A stretch of 64,000 bases of DNA from Methanomicrobium sp. W14 (GCF_017875315.1 NZ_JAGGMM010000001.1:434001-498000); one strand, 5' to 3'; shown: positions 45,296-55,648, counted from the first letter of the stretch. The notes: generated by a model not told the origin, from the sequence alone. Numbers and translations: made by a program.

Positions 45296-46377
45296 GCGGG
45301 GTCCTTGTTGCAGGTTTTGCCACCCGTCATGTCGTCTGTTCTGCTTATAACGCCGGTTATAGGGTTTATGCCATAGACAGTTTCTGTGACCAGGACTTAA
45401 GACGTGCAACAGAATACTGCAGAACTTTTGAAGAACTTGCTGAGATCCCGGGAATCGTCGAGGAGCTTGACAAAAAGGAGGACTTTGACTTCATTGTTAC
45501 AACATCCGGTGCGGAGAACCTTGAGTTTACAAAGAAGGTCTGCGGGACGGACCCGAAGACCGCATCCTGCTTTCTTAATAAGAAAAGTATCCAGGATTTT
45601 TTTGAATCAAACAGTATACCTGCACCTGTAATTGCAGAAAATGGGCAATATCCCGCAATTTTAAAGCCGTGCACCGGGGCGGGGGGATGGAGAAACCAGA
45701 AGGTCTCAAATTTGCAGGAAGAAGAGGAATGGGTTTCTTTGTGGCCTGATGAACCTTATATCAGGCAGGAGATAGCAGAAGGCATCCCATGCAGTGTTTC
45801 CTGTATCTCGGACGGGAAAAAGGCTGTTGCAGTGTCTTTTAACGAACAGTTCATAAGAGGCGGCAGCGGTGAGAAGCATTATGGTTTTGCAGGTGCAGTT
45901 ACGCCTTTTACCCACCCGTTTGAGGATGAGATAATCAATACGGCTGAAAAAGCGGTTTCCCTGAGCGGGTGCAAAGGCTCGGTAGGAGTTGATTTCATTG
46001 CCTCCGAAAACGGATTTTGCGCAGTTGAGATAAACCCGCGTTTTCAGGCTACAATGGACATAGTGGAGAAATCATACGGCATAAACCTGTTTTCCATGCA
46101 TATAAATGCGTGCAGGGGAGTGCTTCCAAAAAGCTGCGTAAAAAGTCCACTGCAATACACGGCGAGAAAAGTGATTTTTGCGGACTGCGACATTGTGGTG
46201 AAAGACGACCTTTCCGGGTTATGTCCGCGTATTGCCGACGTTCCGTGTAAGGGGACGCTTATAGATGAAGGAAGTGCGGTCCTCAGTGTATACGGTGAAG
46301 GGCCGTCAAGAAGTGATGCCCTTGGTTCACTGGATAAAACTATAAAAGACATTGGCAGATATATAAGCAGATGGTAG
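45292..46377 (+). CDS. ATP-grasp ligase family protein
   Basis: A 361-residue ATP-grasp enzyme (COG2232-like). N-terminal pre-ATP-grasp fold [23 protein letters not shown]-binding Lys in [12 protein letters not shown] near residue 125; metal-binding [12 protein letters not shown] near residue 245. Such enzymes join a carboxylate to an amine or thiol through an acyl phosphate. No substrate can be assigned. TTG start overlaps trm56; its end overlaps tfe by 7 nt. The conserved placing between a tRNA-modification and a transcription factor gene is curious. Confidence 0.82.
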   Translation: MSGVLVAGFATRHVVCSAYNAGYRVYAIDSFCDQDLRRATEYCRTFEELAEIPGIVEELDKKEDFDFIVTTSGAENLEFTKKVCGTDPKTASCFLNKKSIQDFFESNSIPAPVIAENGQYPAILKPCTGAGGWRNQKVSNLQEEEEWVSLWPDEPYIRQEIAEGIPCSVSCISDGKKAVAVSFNEQFIRGGSGEKHYGFAGAVTPFTHPFEDEIINTAEKAVSLSGCKGSVGVDFIASENGFCAVEINPRFQATMDIVEKSYGINLFSMHINACRGVLPKSCVKSPLQYTARKVIFADCDIVVKDDLSGLCPRIADVPCKGTLIDEGSAVLSVYGEGPSRSDALGSLDKTIKDIGRYISRW

Positions 46378-46892
46378 CTCCAGATGAAGTATTAAAAAAT
46401 GAGGCTGTCAGGGCTTATATTCTCCGAATGATCGGTGAAGAGGGCATGGAACTGATAGAAAAGTTCCCGCCGGAGGGTGAATATAGTGATGAAGATCTTG
46501 CTGAGGTCACCCAGATTAATCTGAATACCGTCAGGCACACACTTTATACCCTTTACGGGAAAAGACTCGCAGAATACAGGCGCATAAAAAACGCAGAGAC
46601 GGGATGGCTTACTTATCTGTGGGTTTTAAAGCTTGAGAACATGAACAGCTGCCTTTACGAGGATATAGATTCTGTTCTTGAGATCCTTGAAGCGCGTGAG
46701 AAATACGAGACTATGAATGATTTCTATATCTGCCAGAAGTGTGGTCTGCGCTATACTTTCGACGAAGCTTTGAACAGGGATTTTGTGTGCCAGAACTGCA
46801 ACGAGAAGATGGAACACTTTGACAATGAGCTTCTTGCCGAAGCCCTTAAAAGCCGCGTGGATAAAATAAAGGAAAATATGGGGCGCGTTTGA
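46371..46892 (+). CDS. tfe: Transcription initiation factor E, alpha subunit
   Basis: A 173-residue TFE homologue that stabilises the open complex with TBP, TFB and RNA polymerase. Residues 1-90 make the winged helix ([22 protein letters not shown]); the zinc ribbon is [10 protein letters not shown]...CQNCNEK, CxxC near residues 123 and 142. Length is typical. Overlaps both neighbours, so tightly coupled in the operon. Confidence 0.95.
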   Translation: MVAPDEVLKNEAVRAYILRMIGEEGMELIEKFPPEGEYSDEDLAEVTQINLNTVRHTLYTLYGKRLAEYRRIKNAETGWLTYLWVLKLENMNSCLYEDIDSVLEILEAREKYETMNDFYICQKCGLRYTFDEALNRDFVCQNCNEKMEHFDNELLAEALKSRVDKIKENMGRV

Positions 46893-47392
46893 ATACGGAC
46901 TCCGACTGCTTCGCGCTTTTAAGAGAGGCCGGGTGCGAGGAGAAGGTCATAGAACACTGTATTGCAGTAAGAGACCTTTCGGTTGTCTATGCTGTTAACG
47001 CAGGAGCCGATGTGGGTCTTGTGAATGCAGGGGCCCTTCTTCACGACATAGGCCGCTCTAAAAGCCATGCAATAGATCACGGCCAAATTGGAGCCATGAT
47101 GTGCCGTAAGATGGGACTTCCCGAAAAACTGTGTCTCATCATTGAAAGACATGTGGGTGCAGGTCTTTCTGCTGAAGAGTGCAGAGAGATGGGACTTGTA
47201 CAGAAAGACTGTATTCCGTTATCGCTTGAAGAAAAGATTGTTGCACATTGCGACAACCTTATCAAAGGGAAAACTGAAATTTCGGTTGAAGAAAGACTGA
47301 AACTTTCGCAGTCCTCAGGACACAGCCAGAAGTCTATAGAAAGACTTTTGGCCCTTTGCGATGAAATTGAGAAATACCGCGTGAAAAAATAA
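46889..47392 (+). CDS. HD-domain phosphohydrolase (TIGR00295-like)
   Basis: A 167-residue HD-superfamily protein. Metal ligands: H21 region ([11 protein letters not shown]), [20 protein letters not shown] with the HD pair near residue 49, and [10 protein letters not shown] with a further His. TIGR00295 proteins are archaeal and uncharacterised; HD domains usually cleave phosphoesters. The TTG start overlaps tfe by 4 nt. Last gene of the operon; it converges with the ACT gene. Confidence 0.85.
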   Translation: MNTDSDCFALLREAGCEEKVIEHCIAVRDLSVVYAVNAGADVGLVNAGALLHDIGRSKSHAIDHGQIGAMMCRKMGLPEKLCLIIERHVGAGLSAEECREMGLVQKDCIPLSLEEKIVAHCDNLIKGKTEISVEERLKLSQSSGHSQKSIERLLALCDEIEKYRVKK

Positions 47393-47414
47393 GATTTCCT
47401 GATATAACTTTTTT

Positions 47415-47915
47415 TTAAATTATTATCTGCCGGACCTGCGGCAGTTTTTTAAGCTCTTCGTATACAGATGAAGGAGGGTTTTTTTCAACGATAATAACAA
47501 GTCTTGGGTCTTCTGAAAGCTGCGAGTCCGTAACGAATATCTGTCTTATAGAAAGGTCGTATTTTGTCAGGACTTCTACGGCGGCGCCTACAATTCCTTT
47601 CTGGCCTGCATCTTTGGGATATATTGTAATTACCGAGAGATCCAGGTGTTCTGCAACATTTGAAAGGTCAGGTGTTGCGCGAAGGTTTAAAAATATTTCA
47701 CGAATGGAAGGTGTCGACAGTATTCTTTTTGCAGTTGCATCAACGACTCTTCTGTCAGTTTTTGTAATCCTGCCTATGTGTGTTGCCGGAATCTCTATTC
47801 CGTTGCATATTATGCGTCCTGTCTCGTTTACTCCAAAACCGTTTTCCAGAAGATACTTTACAATTAATGTCTGTGACGGAGAGTCTGAAAATTCACTCAG
47901 TATCGAAGCCCACAT
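47415..47915 (-). CDS. ACT-domain protein, predicted regulator of amino acid metabolism
   Basis: A 166-residue protein of COG2150. Residues 1-85 look like a helical DNA-binding domain (QTLIVKYLLENGFGVNETGRI, in parts); residues 90-166 are an ACT domain (LSVITIYPKDAGQKGIVGAAVEVL, ending with PQVRQIII). ACT domains bind amino acids and change activity of partner domains. It is present in many methanogens without an identified target. Single gene. Confidence 0.85.
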   Translation of the reverse strand: MWASILSEFSDSPSQTLIVKYLLENGFGVNETGRIICNGIEIPATHIGRITKTDRRVVDATAKRILSTPSIREIFLNLRATPDLSNVAEHLDLSVITIYPKDAGQKGIVGAAVEVLTKYDLSIRQIFVTDSQLSEDPRLVIIVEKNPPSSVYEELKKLPQVRQIII

Positions 47916-48150
47916 GAAAGATAATTTGCATTTATAATAATATAAACACTGATCTTGGGAAAGGATGTTTTTGGGGCCCGGTTTTTCTAAATTTGTAATG
48001 CCTGATACCGGCAGGGTTTAAGAAAAATGTTTCATTGAAAAATAGTTCTGATATTATTTTTATGCCTTATTCTCCTGTTAATACTCTTATTTTCCGTTCA
48101 AAATCGGAAGCTATTTTAGTCTAAACATCGTTCTTATTAGGGTAACACAG

Positions 48151-48235
48151 GCGAGGGTTGCCGAGCCAGGTCAAAGGCGCAAGGTTGAGGGCCTTGTTAC
48201 GTAGGTATTCGAGGGTTCGAATCCCTTCCCTCGCA
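48151..48235 (+). tRNA. tRNA-Leu (anticodon GAG)
   Basis: Acceptor arms GCGAGGG (48151-48157) and CCCTCGC (48228-48234) pair fully, with discriminator A at 48235. The anticodon stem CAAGG/CCTTG encloses the loop TTGAGGG, giving GAG. A long class II variable arm (TTACGTAGGTATTC region) and the T-arm GAGGG-TTCGAAT-CCCTT are present. CCA is not encoded. A T-run directly follows. Confidence 0.95.
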
Positions 48236-48592
48236 TTTTTCGTTTTGTTTATTGTGATTTAAAGTTTTAATCCAGAGCTTTAGATGACTTCTTTTAAACA
48301 GGGTGTTTTCAGGACCGAAAATCCTTGGGATTTACAGGGTTTTATGGTATTTAACTGCCTGAATTTTTTGAAGTGCTCTTTACGTTGCAGTTATAAAAAA
48401 CTGGATTTAAAAAAGCGCACAGGTATGTTTTAAGTGTGCTTTTTTTGGAAAAGTGAATTATATGCAGGCTTTCTTTTTGAAGTGCTTTATTAAAAAAATA
48501 TTATGGTCTTCCGGCAGGCCGGATTTTTCAGGTCTTTGTCCGGGATATTCTTTGCAAAATGCTGATTCACCTGTAATTGCCGGGAAGGGGAA
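48236..48592. other. Intergenic region after tRNA-Leu
   Basis: Between the tRNA and the end of leftward moaB. It holds the hairpin at 48417-48446 and otherwise AT-rich sequence in which I see no gene. Short open frames here run antisense into moaB. Confidence 0.4.
48417..48446 (+). terminator. Hairpin with T-run
   Basis: GCACA (48417-48421) and TGTGC (48435-48439) form a short stem with a 13-nt loop, followed by seven T residues and preceded by A-rich sequence, so it can work in either direction. It probably ends transcripts from the tRNA side and from moaB. Confidence 0.4.
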
Positions 48593-49081
48593 TTATTTTC
48601 CCGCATGGGTAAGGACATGTTTTATCTCAGGGATTATAATGTCGTTCATTGCAAGTTTTACGGCGCCTGTTGAGCCGGGAATGCAGAAAACAGCTTTTTT
48701 ACTGATAATCCCCGCCGATGCCCTTGAAAGGAGTGAGCGTGTTCCTATTTCTTCGTAGCTTTTCAGCCTGAATATCTCGCCGAAACCGTCGATTTTTTTG
48801 TCAAATAATGGTTCGACAGCTTCTATTGTCACATCGTCATGTGTAAGGCCCGTTCCTCCTGATATGACAATACAGTTTGAAACTTTGAGGGCTTCTGTAC
48901 ATACTTTTTGAATTTGCGGTTCTGAATCCGGGATAATTGTATAAAAATCCACATTAATGCCGTTTTTACGGAATATGGTTTTGATCTCTTTTCCGCTTTC
49001 GTCACTGGATTCATTTCTTGTGGATGATACTGTAATAATTCCCGCCCTGATCTTGATATCCTGAATATGGCTTGAGTCCAT
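48593..49081 (-). CDS. moaB: Molybdenum cofactor biosynthesis protein MoaB
   Basis: A 162-residue MoaB/MogA-type protein that adenylates molybdopterin before metal insertion. Motif VISGGTGLTHDDVTIEAV near residue 75 and the substrate region FCIPGSTGAVKLAM near the C-terminus are typical. The ATG at 49081 gives the MDSSHIQDIKIRAGIITVSS N-terminus. moaA lies at 20545-21423, not nearby. Together they support tungsten/molybdenum-pterin formation for formylmethanofuran dehydrogenase. Confidence 0.93.
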   Translation of the reverse strand: MDSSHIQDIKIRAGIITVSSTRNESSDESGKEIKTIFRKNGINVDFYTIIPDSEPQIQKVCTEALKVSNCIVISGGTGLTHDDVTIEAVEPLFDKKIDGFGEIFRLKSYEEIGTRSLLSRASAGIISKKAVFCIPGSTGAVKLAMNDIIIPEIKHVLTHAGK

Positions 49082-49269
49082 GATAAATAATTATTCTTTA
49101 TGCTCAAAACTATTGCTCTTTTATGTAGTTGTTTAACCTGCCTGTTTTTTTAACCGGTTCGCATTTTCGGGAAAAATATTAAAATTTGCCTGCTTAATTA
49201 TTGAAAAGTTTCATTAAATTCTCTAAAATATCAAAAATTAAATATTTGTTGTGCAAATGTAATGTAAGA

Positions 49270-49929
49270 ATGAAATATAAAACTGGTCTGATCTTTGGTT
49301 TATTGATTTTGGTTATAATATCTGCGGGATGCGCCAAAATGCCCCAGGAGTCTTCCTCTTCTTCCGGCAATTCAGCCGATACCAGTACGGGGTCAGCATC
49401 TGTTTCAGCAGGGACTGCCACTACAGAGCCTGTGGTTTCGTTTTCAACAACATTTCCCACTCCCACTGATAAGCAGGGGCCGACATTTAGTGTTCCGCCT
49501 CCTGATAGTGTTAAACCGGAGGATAATCTTTCTGTTATTTATCAGGAGACTGTAAAGTTAAATTATAGCGTAATATCGTTTGATTATTATCTGAAGTACC
49601 CCCCTATGGTATTTTATTACTCGGCTGAAGTCCCTGTTGTCTCACGCACGAAGACGGGAACAAGCCAGTTTGGAGGCAAGGATGATTATTCATACAGCAG
49701 CGAGGTTCCAAATCCTCTCGCAAATTACAGGGTGACAGTATATAACAGGGATAACGGAGAGGTTGTCAGGGATTATGATATCGAAAGGTTCAATGACAAG
49801 TCCGAAAAGGGGGACTTTAAAATCCTTGAAGGCGGCGATTATCACATAGAGATTACAGGAAATCTTGCTACTGTAAATACAACTGTAAGGGTGCCCCTGG
49901 AAAACCTGAATACTGATAATCAGCAGTGA
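49270..49929 (+). CDS. Lipoprotein of unknown function
   Basis: A 219-residue exported protein. N-terminal signal MKYKTGLIFGLLILVIISAG ends in the lipobox ISAGC, so Cys20-21 is probably lipidated and the protein anchored outside the membrane. A Ser/Thr-rich linker (residues 28-60) precedes a beta-rich domain (VIYQETVKLNYSVISFDYYL, in parts). I chose the ATG giving the signal peptide; an upstream TTG adds 23 residues without purpose. No family recognised; similar lipoproteins are frequent in Methanomicrobiales. Confidence 0.75.
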   Translation: MKYKTGLIFGLLILVIISAGCAKMPQESSSSSGNSADTSTGSASVSAGTATTEPVVSFSTTFPTPTDKQGPTFSVPPPDSVKPEDNLSVIYQETVKLNYSVISFDYYLKYPPMVFYYSAEVPVVSRTKTGTSQFGGKDDYSYSSEVPNPLANYRVTVYNRDNGEVVRDYDIERFNDKSEKGDFKILEGGDYHIEITGNLATVNTTVRVPLENLNTDNQQ

Positions 49930-50109
49930 ACATTGAAAAACAGGACATTCAAAATTTTTTCCGGGATAACAGTTTCAGCTTTATCTGTGAATATCATCCC
50001 GTTTGGCCCGGTTTTGTCTGATTACCTGTCAAAACAAATTGAGCAGGTATATATGTAAGTAAATCTTATTTATTTAGGCACAGATTACTAAGTTTCTCTG
50101 CTGCAGCAG

Positions 50110-50181
50110 GTCCCGGTAGGGTAGTGGATATCCTAGAAGCCTGCGGAGCTTTTGACCCGGGTTCGAGTCCCGGCCGGGGCG
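50110..50181 (+). tRNA. tRNA-Arg (anticodon GCG)
   Basis: Acceptor GTCCCGG (50110-50116) pairs with CCGGGGC (50174-50180), with one G-U pair, and discriminator G at 50181. The anticodon stem GAAGC/GCTTT encloses CTGCGGA, giving GCG. T-arm CCGGG-TTCGAGT-CCCGG follows a four-nt variable loop. The D-arm GGGT/ATCC has two nucleotides before the anticodon stem, slightly unusual. CCA is not encoded. Confidence 0.88.
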
Positions 50182-50267
50182 TATTTATTTAAGTCCGGTT
50201 TCTTTTTTTATATCAATAAAGTTTCTTTCTGATTATAATCTGTAGAATAAGTTATTATTCTCATAAT

Positions 50268-50555
50268 ATGATATCTGTGGGTATTGCTATGGCCTCTTTT
50301 AAAAAAGCGTCTGAAATCCATGAAATGGATAAGAGGGCTTTTGTACCTGAGATTAAAGATGTCCTGATAAGACATATCAAAAGTTTTGGAAGACCTGTTA
50401 CAGTTACGAGTGCTATTGTTGAACTCAACAAAAACGGCCTTAACCCGTCAAGGTCAGTTGTGCGCAGGCACCTGGACGAACTGGCCGAATCGGGATTTCT
50501 TGACGTAAGTTTAAACGGGAATGTCTATGAATACAGGATAAAAAGAAAAGTATGA
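50268..50555 (+). CDS. Winged-helix DNA-binding protein
   Basis: A 95-residue (or 88-residue, from the ATG at 50289) regulator with a winged helix: TSAIVELNKNGLNPSRSVVRRHLDELAESGFLD contains the recognition helix. C-terminal wing NGNVYEYRIKRK is basic. Upstream stretch holds no clear ribosome site for either start. It is the gene directly before the nif operon, 461 nt away, same strand; a role in nif control is conceivable but unsupported. Confidence 0.75.
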   Translation: MISVGIAMASFKKASEIHEMDKRAFVPEIKDVLIRHIKSFGRPVTVTSAIVELNKNGLNPSRSVVRRHLDELAESGFLDVSLNGNVYEYRIKRKV

Positions 50556-50937
50556 TTATTGCCTGCCGCGGTAACAGATGTTGTGTTCTGTGGCGGGAAT
50601 TTGAATTGATCATTTGTCAATCATTTCAGCTGTTATTTCTACATTTATGGCATATTTATTGTCTCAATACAAGAGCTATGGAAATATATTTCCCATGTAT
50701 TTCATTTTATCGGGGCGGAAATCCAAAAAAAAGCTTTAAAATTTCTGATTTTTTGGGGACATTTTCTGTTAACATAACATCATGTGTGCCTATGATAAAT
50801 ATACGGGCATTCCGCGGAATTTTTTGAATTTAATCTGATATCCTTTAGTTTATTATTTATAATCATTTGTCATCGAATTTATTGTAAAGTTAAATGAATG
50901 ATATTTACGCCTTACAAATATATTTATATGAGGTATA
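50556..50937. other. Intergenic region before nifH
   Basis: Apart from the nif promoter at its right end I see a perfect 12-bp palindrome ATTCCGCGGAAT (50809-50820) followed by six T residues, either a small terminator of the HTH gene or a binding site. The rest is AT-rich without credible genes. Confidence 0.4.
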
Positions 50938-50951
50938 GGAAAGTATATTCC
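50938..50951 (+). promoter_or_regulatory. NrpR operator of the nif operon
   Basis: GGAAAGTATATTCC matches the NrpR operator GGAA-N6-TTCC and lies just after the TATA box AAATATATTTATATG (50917-50931). The same geometry is found at both amtB promoters. The distance to the nifH ATG is 65 nt. NrpR repression would be lifted when 2-oxoglutarate rises under nitrogen limitation; this mechanism is established for Methanococcus. Confidence 0.85.
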
Positions 50952-50962
50952 ATAATAATTAA

Positions 50963-51838
<876 letters not shown>

Positions 51839-51864
51839 ATTTTCAATTTAGGATGTGATGACAA

Positions 51865-52191
51865 ATGCTGTTTGTAAGAGCAATTATCAGACCCGAAAAA
51901 AAGGACGAAGTGCTGGGAAAACTTTCAGCCGAAGGTTTTCATGCAGCAACTATCGTCGATGTAGTAGGCCGCGGTAAACAGAAAGGAATCAAAATGGGTG
52001 ATGTCTATTACGACGAAATTCCAAAGACCCTTATTCTGGTGGCCATAGAGGATGCAGATAAGGACAAAATCGTAGATATAATCCTTAAATGCGGGAAAAC
52101 CGGAGAGAAAGGAAACTTCGGTGACGGTAAAATTTTCATAAGTCCTGTTGAGGAAGCCTATACAATTTCCAAAGGGATCAAAGGTCTGTGA
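51865..52191 (+). CDS. nifI1: PII-like nitrogenase regulator NifI1
   Basis: A 108-residue PII protein specific to diazotrophic archaea and some anaerobic bacteria. With NifI2 it switches nitrogenase off after ammonium addition by binding NifDK, released by 2-oxoglutarate. N-terminus MLFVRAIIRPEKKDEV and C-terminal GDGKIFISPVEEAYTI identify it. Lies between nifH and nifD, the diagnostic place. NifI2 begins 18 nt later. Confidence 0.96.
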   Translation: MLFVRAIIRPEKKDEVLGKLSAEGFHAATIVDVVGRGKQKGIKMGDVYYDEIPKTLILVAIEDADKDKIVDIILKCGKTGEKGNFGDGKIFISPVEEAYTISKGIKGL

Positions 52192-52209
52192 TAGGAGGCG
52201 GCTTTTGCG

Positions 52210-52629
52210 ATGAAAGAAATTATGGCTATAGTCCGGATTAAAAGAACGGGTGCCACAAAAAAAGCCCTCGTAAGTGCAGGTGTTGCCGGTTTCACCGCAA
52301 TGAAAGTCATGGGCCGCGGTAAACTGGTGAAAGACGAGGAAGTCATCATGCCATGCAAGGACAAACTTATGAAAATGGCCACAGATGACGTCACAGACAA
52401 AAAGGAGTCTGAAGAAGAGGTTGTTACGTTTCTTGACGATACCAGGCTTTTTCCGAGAAGACTCTTCACGATACTTGCCTACGACGAGGATGTACCACGT
52501 ATAGTTAAAGCGATTATAGAGGCGAACCAGACAAAACGCGGCGCCGGAGACGGAAAGATATTCGTAACACATGTGACCGACGCAGTCCGTGTCCGTACAG
52601 GAGAATCAGGAGATGCCGCAATCTGGTAA
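52210..52629 (+). CDS. nifI2: PII-like nitrogenase regulator NifI2
   Basis: A 139-residue PII-like protein, longer than NifI1 because of an extended T-loop (residues 42-85, with MPCKDKLMKMATDDVTDKKE). The C-terminal GAGDGKIFVTHVTDAVRVRTGE is the PII signature. Acts with NifI1 in post-translational shut-off of nitrogenase. RBS: ATAGGAGGCGG 8 nt before the ATG. nifD starts 27 nt downstream. Confidence 0.96.
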   Translation: MKEIMAIVRIKRTGATKKALVSAGVAGFTAMKVMGRGKLVKDEEVIMPCKDKLMKMATDDVTDKKESEEEVVTFLDDTRLFPRRLFTILAYDEDVPRIVKAIIEANQTKRGAGDGKIFVTHVTDAVRVRTGESGDAAIW

Positions 52630-52656
52630 CTTAGCGTTACCTGGAGAACAAGAAAG

Positions 52657-54288
52657 ATGACAGTTACAGAATCAGAGATCGAAGACGTGATGGCCACATA
52701 TCCGCCTAAGGTGTTAAAAAACAGAAAAAAACACCTTGTACTTAAAACGGATGACTGTGCTGCCTCGTGTCCCCAGATCGAAGCAAATACGCGTACTGTT
52801 CCGGGTATCATATCCCAGAGAGGATGCTGTTATGCAGGCTGTAAGGGTGTGGTTGTAGGTCCCATAAAGGATATGGTCTCAATAACTCACGGTCCTATCG
52901 GCTGCGGTTATTACAGTTGGGGAACACGGAGAAACAAGGCAAGAGCGGATGACAAAACACCCCCCGAGCAGATATACACGGCGATGTGCTTTTCGACCGA
53001 TATGCAGGAGAGCGACATTGTTTTCGGCGGAGAGAAAAAGCTTGCCAGGATGATAGACGAAGTTGTCGAGGCGTTTCATCCAAGGGCCATAAATATCTGC
53101 TCCACCTGTCCAATCGGGCTTATAGGCGATGACCTCAACGCTGTTGCAAAGGCAGCCGAAGAGAAGTATGGTATTACTGTAATTCCCTACAACTGCGAAG
53201 GCTACAAAGGGGTAAGCCAGTCATCAGGCCACCACATAGCCAACAACCAGATAATGGACAAGATTATAGGGACAGGCACGGATGAGCTGAAAGGCAAATA
53301 TATCCTGAATATCCTCGGCGAGTACAACATCGGCGGAGACGGATGGGAGATAGAGCGTATCCTCGGAGATATAGGTTACACCGTAAATTCCATTCTCACC
53401 GGAGACTCCGCCTACGTGAATATAAAAAACCTTCACAAAGCCCACCTGAACCTTGTCCAGTGCCACCGCTCCATCAACTACATAGCAGAGATGATGGAGA
53501 CAAAATACGGAATACCGTGGATGAAATGTAATTTCATCGGTGTTGAGGCTACAATCGACTCTCTCAGAAAACTTGCCGAAAGTTTCGGTGACGAAGAGCT
53601 TATGGCAAGGACTGAAGTCGTAATCGAACGTGAAATTGCAAGAATTACACCCGCCCTGGACCAGTACCGAAAGATTTGTAAGGGCAAGACCGCCTTTGCA
53701 TTCGTCGGAGGTTCAAGGAGCCACCATTACCAGTACCTCCTAAGGGACCTCGGGATGGAAGTTGTCGTTGCAGGATACGAGTTCGCCCACCGTGACGACT
53801 ATGAAGGCCGCCAGGTAATCCCGACAATCAAAAGTGATGCGGATTCAAAGAACATCCCGGAGCTTCATATTGAGCCCGACCCGGAGATGTACGAAGAACC
53901 GTACCTGCACCTGAACCTTTCAAAGGAAAAGTATGACCAGATGGTAAAGGAAGGTCATTTCGGGTACTATGAAGGTATGTACCCGGTTATGAAGGACGGG
54001 ACTGTGATGGTTGACGACTGCAACCATTATGAAACCGAGGAGCTACTGGAGATGTTTCACCCTGACCTGATATTCTCGGGAGTAAGGGACAAGTACATAT
54101 CCCACAAGATGGGTGTCCCGTCAAAACAGCTGCATTCGTATGACTACAGCGGACCTTACGCAGGGTTTAACGGTGCCCTGATATTTGCAAAAGACGTTGC
54201 GCATGCACTTACGACACCTGCATGGAAGATGATCACCCCGCCGTGGGAAAAAGAGACTGAGAAGAAAGAAGGTGATAACAATGCTTGA
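52657..54288 (+). CDS. nifD: Nitrogenase molybdenum-iron protein alpha chain NifD
   Basis: A 543-residue alpha chain. Conserved ligands are visible: P-cluster cysteines near residues 55-90 and 152 (GCCYAGCKG, GPIGCGYYS, CSTCPIG), FeMo-co Cys269 (LVQCHRS), His493 (QLHSYDYSGPY) and the cofactor pocket GVSQSSGHHIAN with Gln and His. It is longer than the Azotobacter protein (492) because of a ~50-residue insertion around residues 385-440, known from Clostridium pasteurianum-type NifD. No anfG/vnfG gene is present, so the enzyme is molybdenum-type. Overlaps nifK by 17 nt. Confidence 0.97.
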   Translation: MTVTESEIEDVMATYPPKVLKNRKKHLVLKTDDCAASCPQIEANTRTVPGIISQRGCCYAGCKGVVVGPIKDMVSITHGPIGCGYYSWGTRRNKARADDKTPPEQIYTAMCFSTDMQESDIVFGGEKKLARMIDEVVEAFHPRAINICSTCPIGLIGDDLNAVAKAAEEKYGITVIPYNCEGYKGVSQSSGHHIANNQIMDKIIGTGTDELKGKYILNILGEYNIGGDGWEIERILGDIGYTVNSILTGDSAYVNIKNLHKAHLNLVQCHRSINYIAEMMETKYGIPWMKCNFIGVEATIDSLRKLAESFGDEELMARTEVVIEREIARITPALDQYRKICKGKTAFAFVGGSRSHHYQYLLRDLGMEVVVAGYEFAHRDDYEGRQVIPTIKSDADSKNIPELHIEPDPEMYEEPYLHLNLSKEKYDQMVKEGHFGYYEGMYPVMKDGTVMVDDCNHYETEELLEMFHPDLIFSGVRDKYISHKMGVPSKQLHSYDYSGPYAGFNGALIFAKDVAHALTTPAWKMITPPWEKETEKKEGDNNA

Positions 54289-55648
54289 CTGTGTCCCTGA
54301 TAAACCGGTTGCACATACCGCAGGAAAAATCAATCCGATTAAAGCATGCCAGCCGCTTGGTGCAATGTATGCGGCTCTCGGGATACACGGGTGCCTCCCT
54401 CACAGCCACGGCTCGCAGGGGTGCTGTGCATATCACAGGATGGCTTTAACACGTCATTTCCGTGACCCGGCAATGGCATCCTCGAGTTCCTTTACGGAAG
54501 GTGCATCAGTGTTCGGAGGAGGTTCCAACCTGAAGACGGCAATAAAGAACATCTTCCAGATTTACAACCCGGATATAATTGCAGTCCACACTACCTGTCT
54601 CAGCGAGACAATCGGAGATGATATCCCGACTATAATAAAGCAGTCCGAGATCCCTGAAGGAAAATATGTAATCCACTGCAATACCCCGAGTTACAAGGGT
54701 TCGCATATAACAGGGTTTTCAAACATGTGCAAGGGCATGGTATCATACCTTGCCGGGTCAGACGGAAGCGAAAAGAAAAGAAGAGTCAACATATTCCCGG
54801 GATTTATAAATCCCGGAGATATGAGGGAGATTAAGCGTATCGTATCGGAACTGGGTGTTTCCTATATAATGTACCCTGATACGACAGGTGTCATGGACTC
54901 CCCGATTCTTCCGAAATACGAGATGTTTCCGAAGGGCGGAGCAAAAATAGAGGATATCATAGACTCGGGAAACTCGCAGGCGACCCTTGCACTCGGTTCC
55001 TGGGCTTCTGATGAACCTGCCGCATTGCTCCAGGAAAAGTGTAAGGTAAAGGGAATTCCGCTTAAGCTTCCGATTGGAGTTAAGGCAACCGATGACATGA
55101 TAATGGCGATAAAAAACGAGTTCGGAGTTGAGGTTCCGGAATCCCTTGACATTGAAAGGGGACAGGTCCTTGACACTCTTATAGACACCCATTTCCATTA
55201 CCAGGGAAAGACGGTTGCGTTATTCGGAGACCCGGACCATGTCATAGCAATGACCGAGTTTCTGATTACAATGGGAATGGTCCCGAAGTATGTCCTTACA
55301 GGGACGCCGGGCTCCAAATTTGAAAAGATTATCAACGGAATGCTTGAAGATGCAGGAATAGAGGGAAGCAAAGTCAGGGCTGAAGGAGACCTCTTTGATC
55401 TCCAGCAGTGGATAAAGGAGGAGTCGGTTGACCTTCTGATTGGAAACTCCCACGGCAAGTACATTGCAAGGGCCGAGGACCTTCCGTTTGTAAGGTTCGG
55501 GTTCCCGATAATGGACCGTGCTGTTCACCCCCTTATGCCTGTCACCGGCTACAGGGGATGCCTGCGTCTGATAGAGATGATAAGCGATGCACTGCTTGAC
55601 CGCCGCGACCGCGACTGTCTGGACGAAGACTACGAACTTGTATTGTAA
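54272..55648 (+). CDS. nifK: Nitrogenase molybdenum-iron protein beta chain NifK
   Basis: A 458-residue beta chain with the shortened N-terminus typical of methanogens and clostridia. P-cluster cysteines are in NPIKACQPLGA, HGSQGCCAYH and TTCLSETIGDD. Other conserved strings: SSSFTEGASVFGGG and FPIMDRAVHPLMPVTGYRG. The ATG overlaps nifD, so translation is coupled to keep the subunits in balance. nifE follows after 22 nt. Confidence 0.97.
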   Translation: MITMLDCVPDKPVAHTAGKINPIKACQPLGAMYAALGIHGCLPHSHGSQGCCAYHRMALTRHFRDPAMASSSSFTEGASVFGGGSNLKTAIKNIFQIYNPDIIAVHTTCLSETIGDDIPTIIKQSEIPEGKYVIHCNTPSYKGSHITGFSNMCKGMVSYLAGSDGSEKKRRVNIFPGFINPGDMREIKRIVSELGVSYIMYPDTTGVMDSPILPKYEMFPKGGAKIEDIIDSGNSQATLALGSWASDEPAALLQEKCKVKGIPLKLPIGVKATDDMIMAIKNEFGVEVPESLDIERGQVLDTLIDTHFHYQGKTVALFGDPDHVIAMTEFLITMGMVPKYVLTGTPGSKFEKIINGMLEDAGIEGSKVRAEGDLFDLQQWIKEESVDLLIGNSHGKYIARAEDLPFVRFGFPIMDRAVHPLMPVTGYRGCLRLIEMISDALLDRRDRDCLDEDYELVL

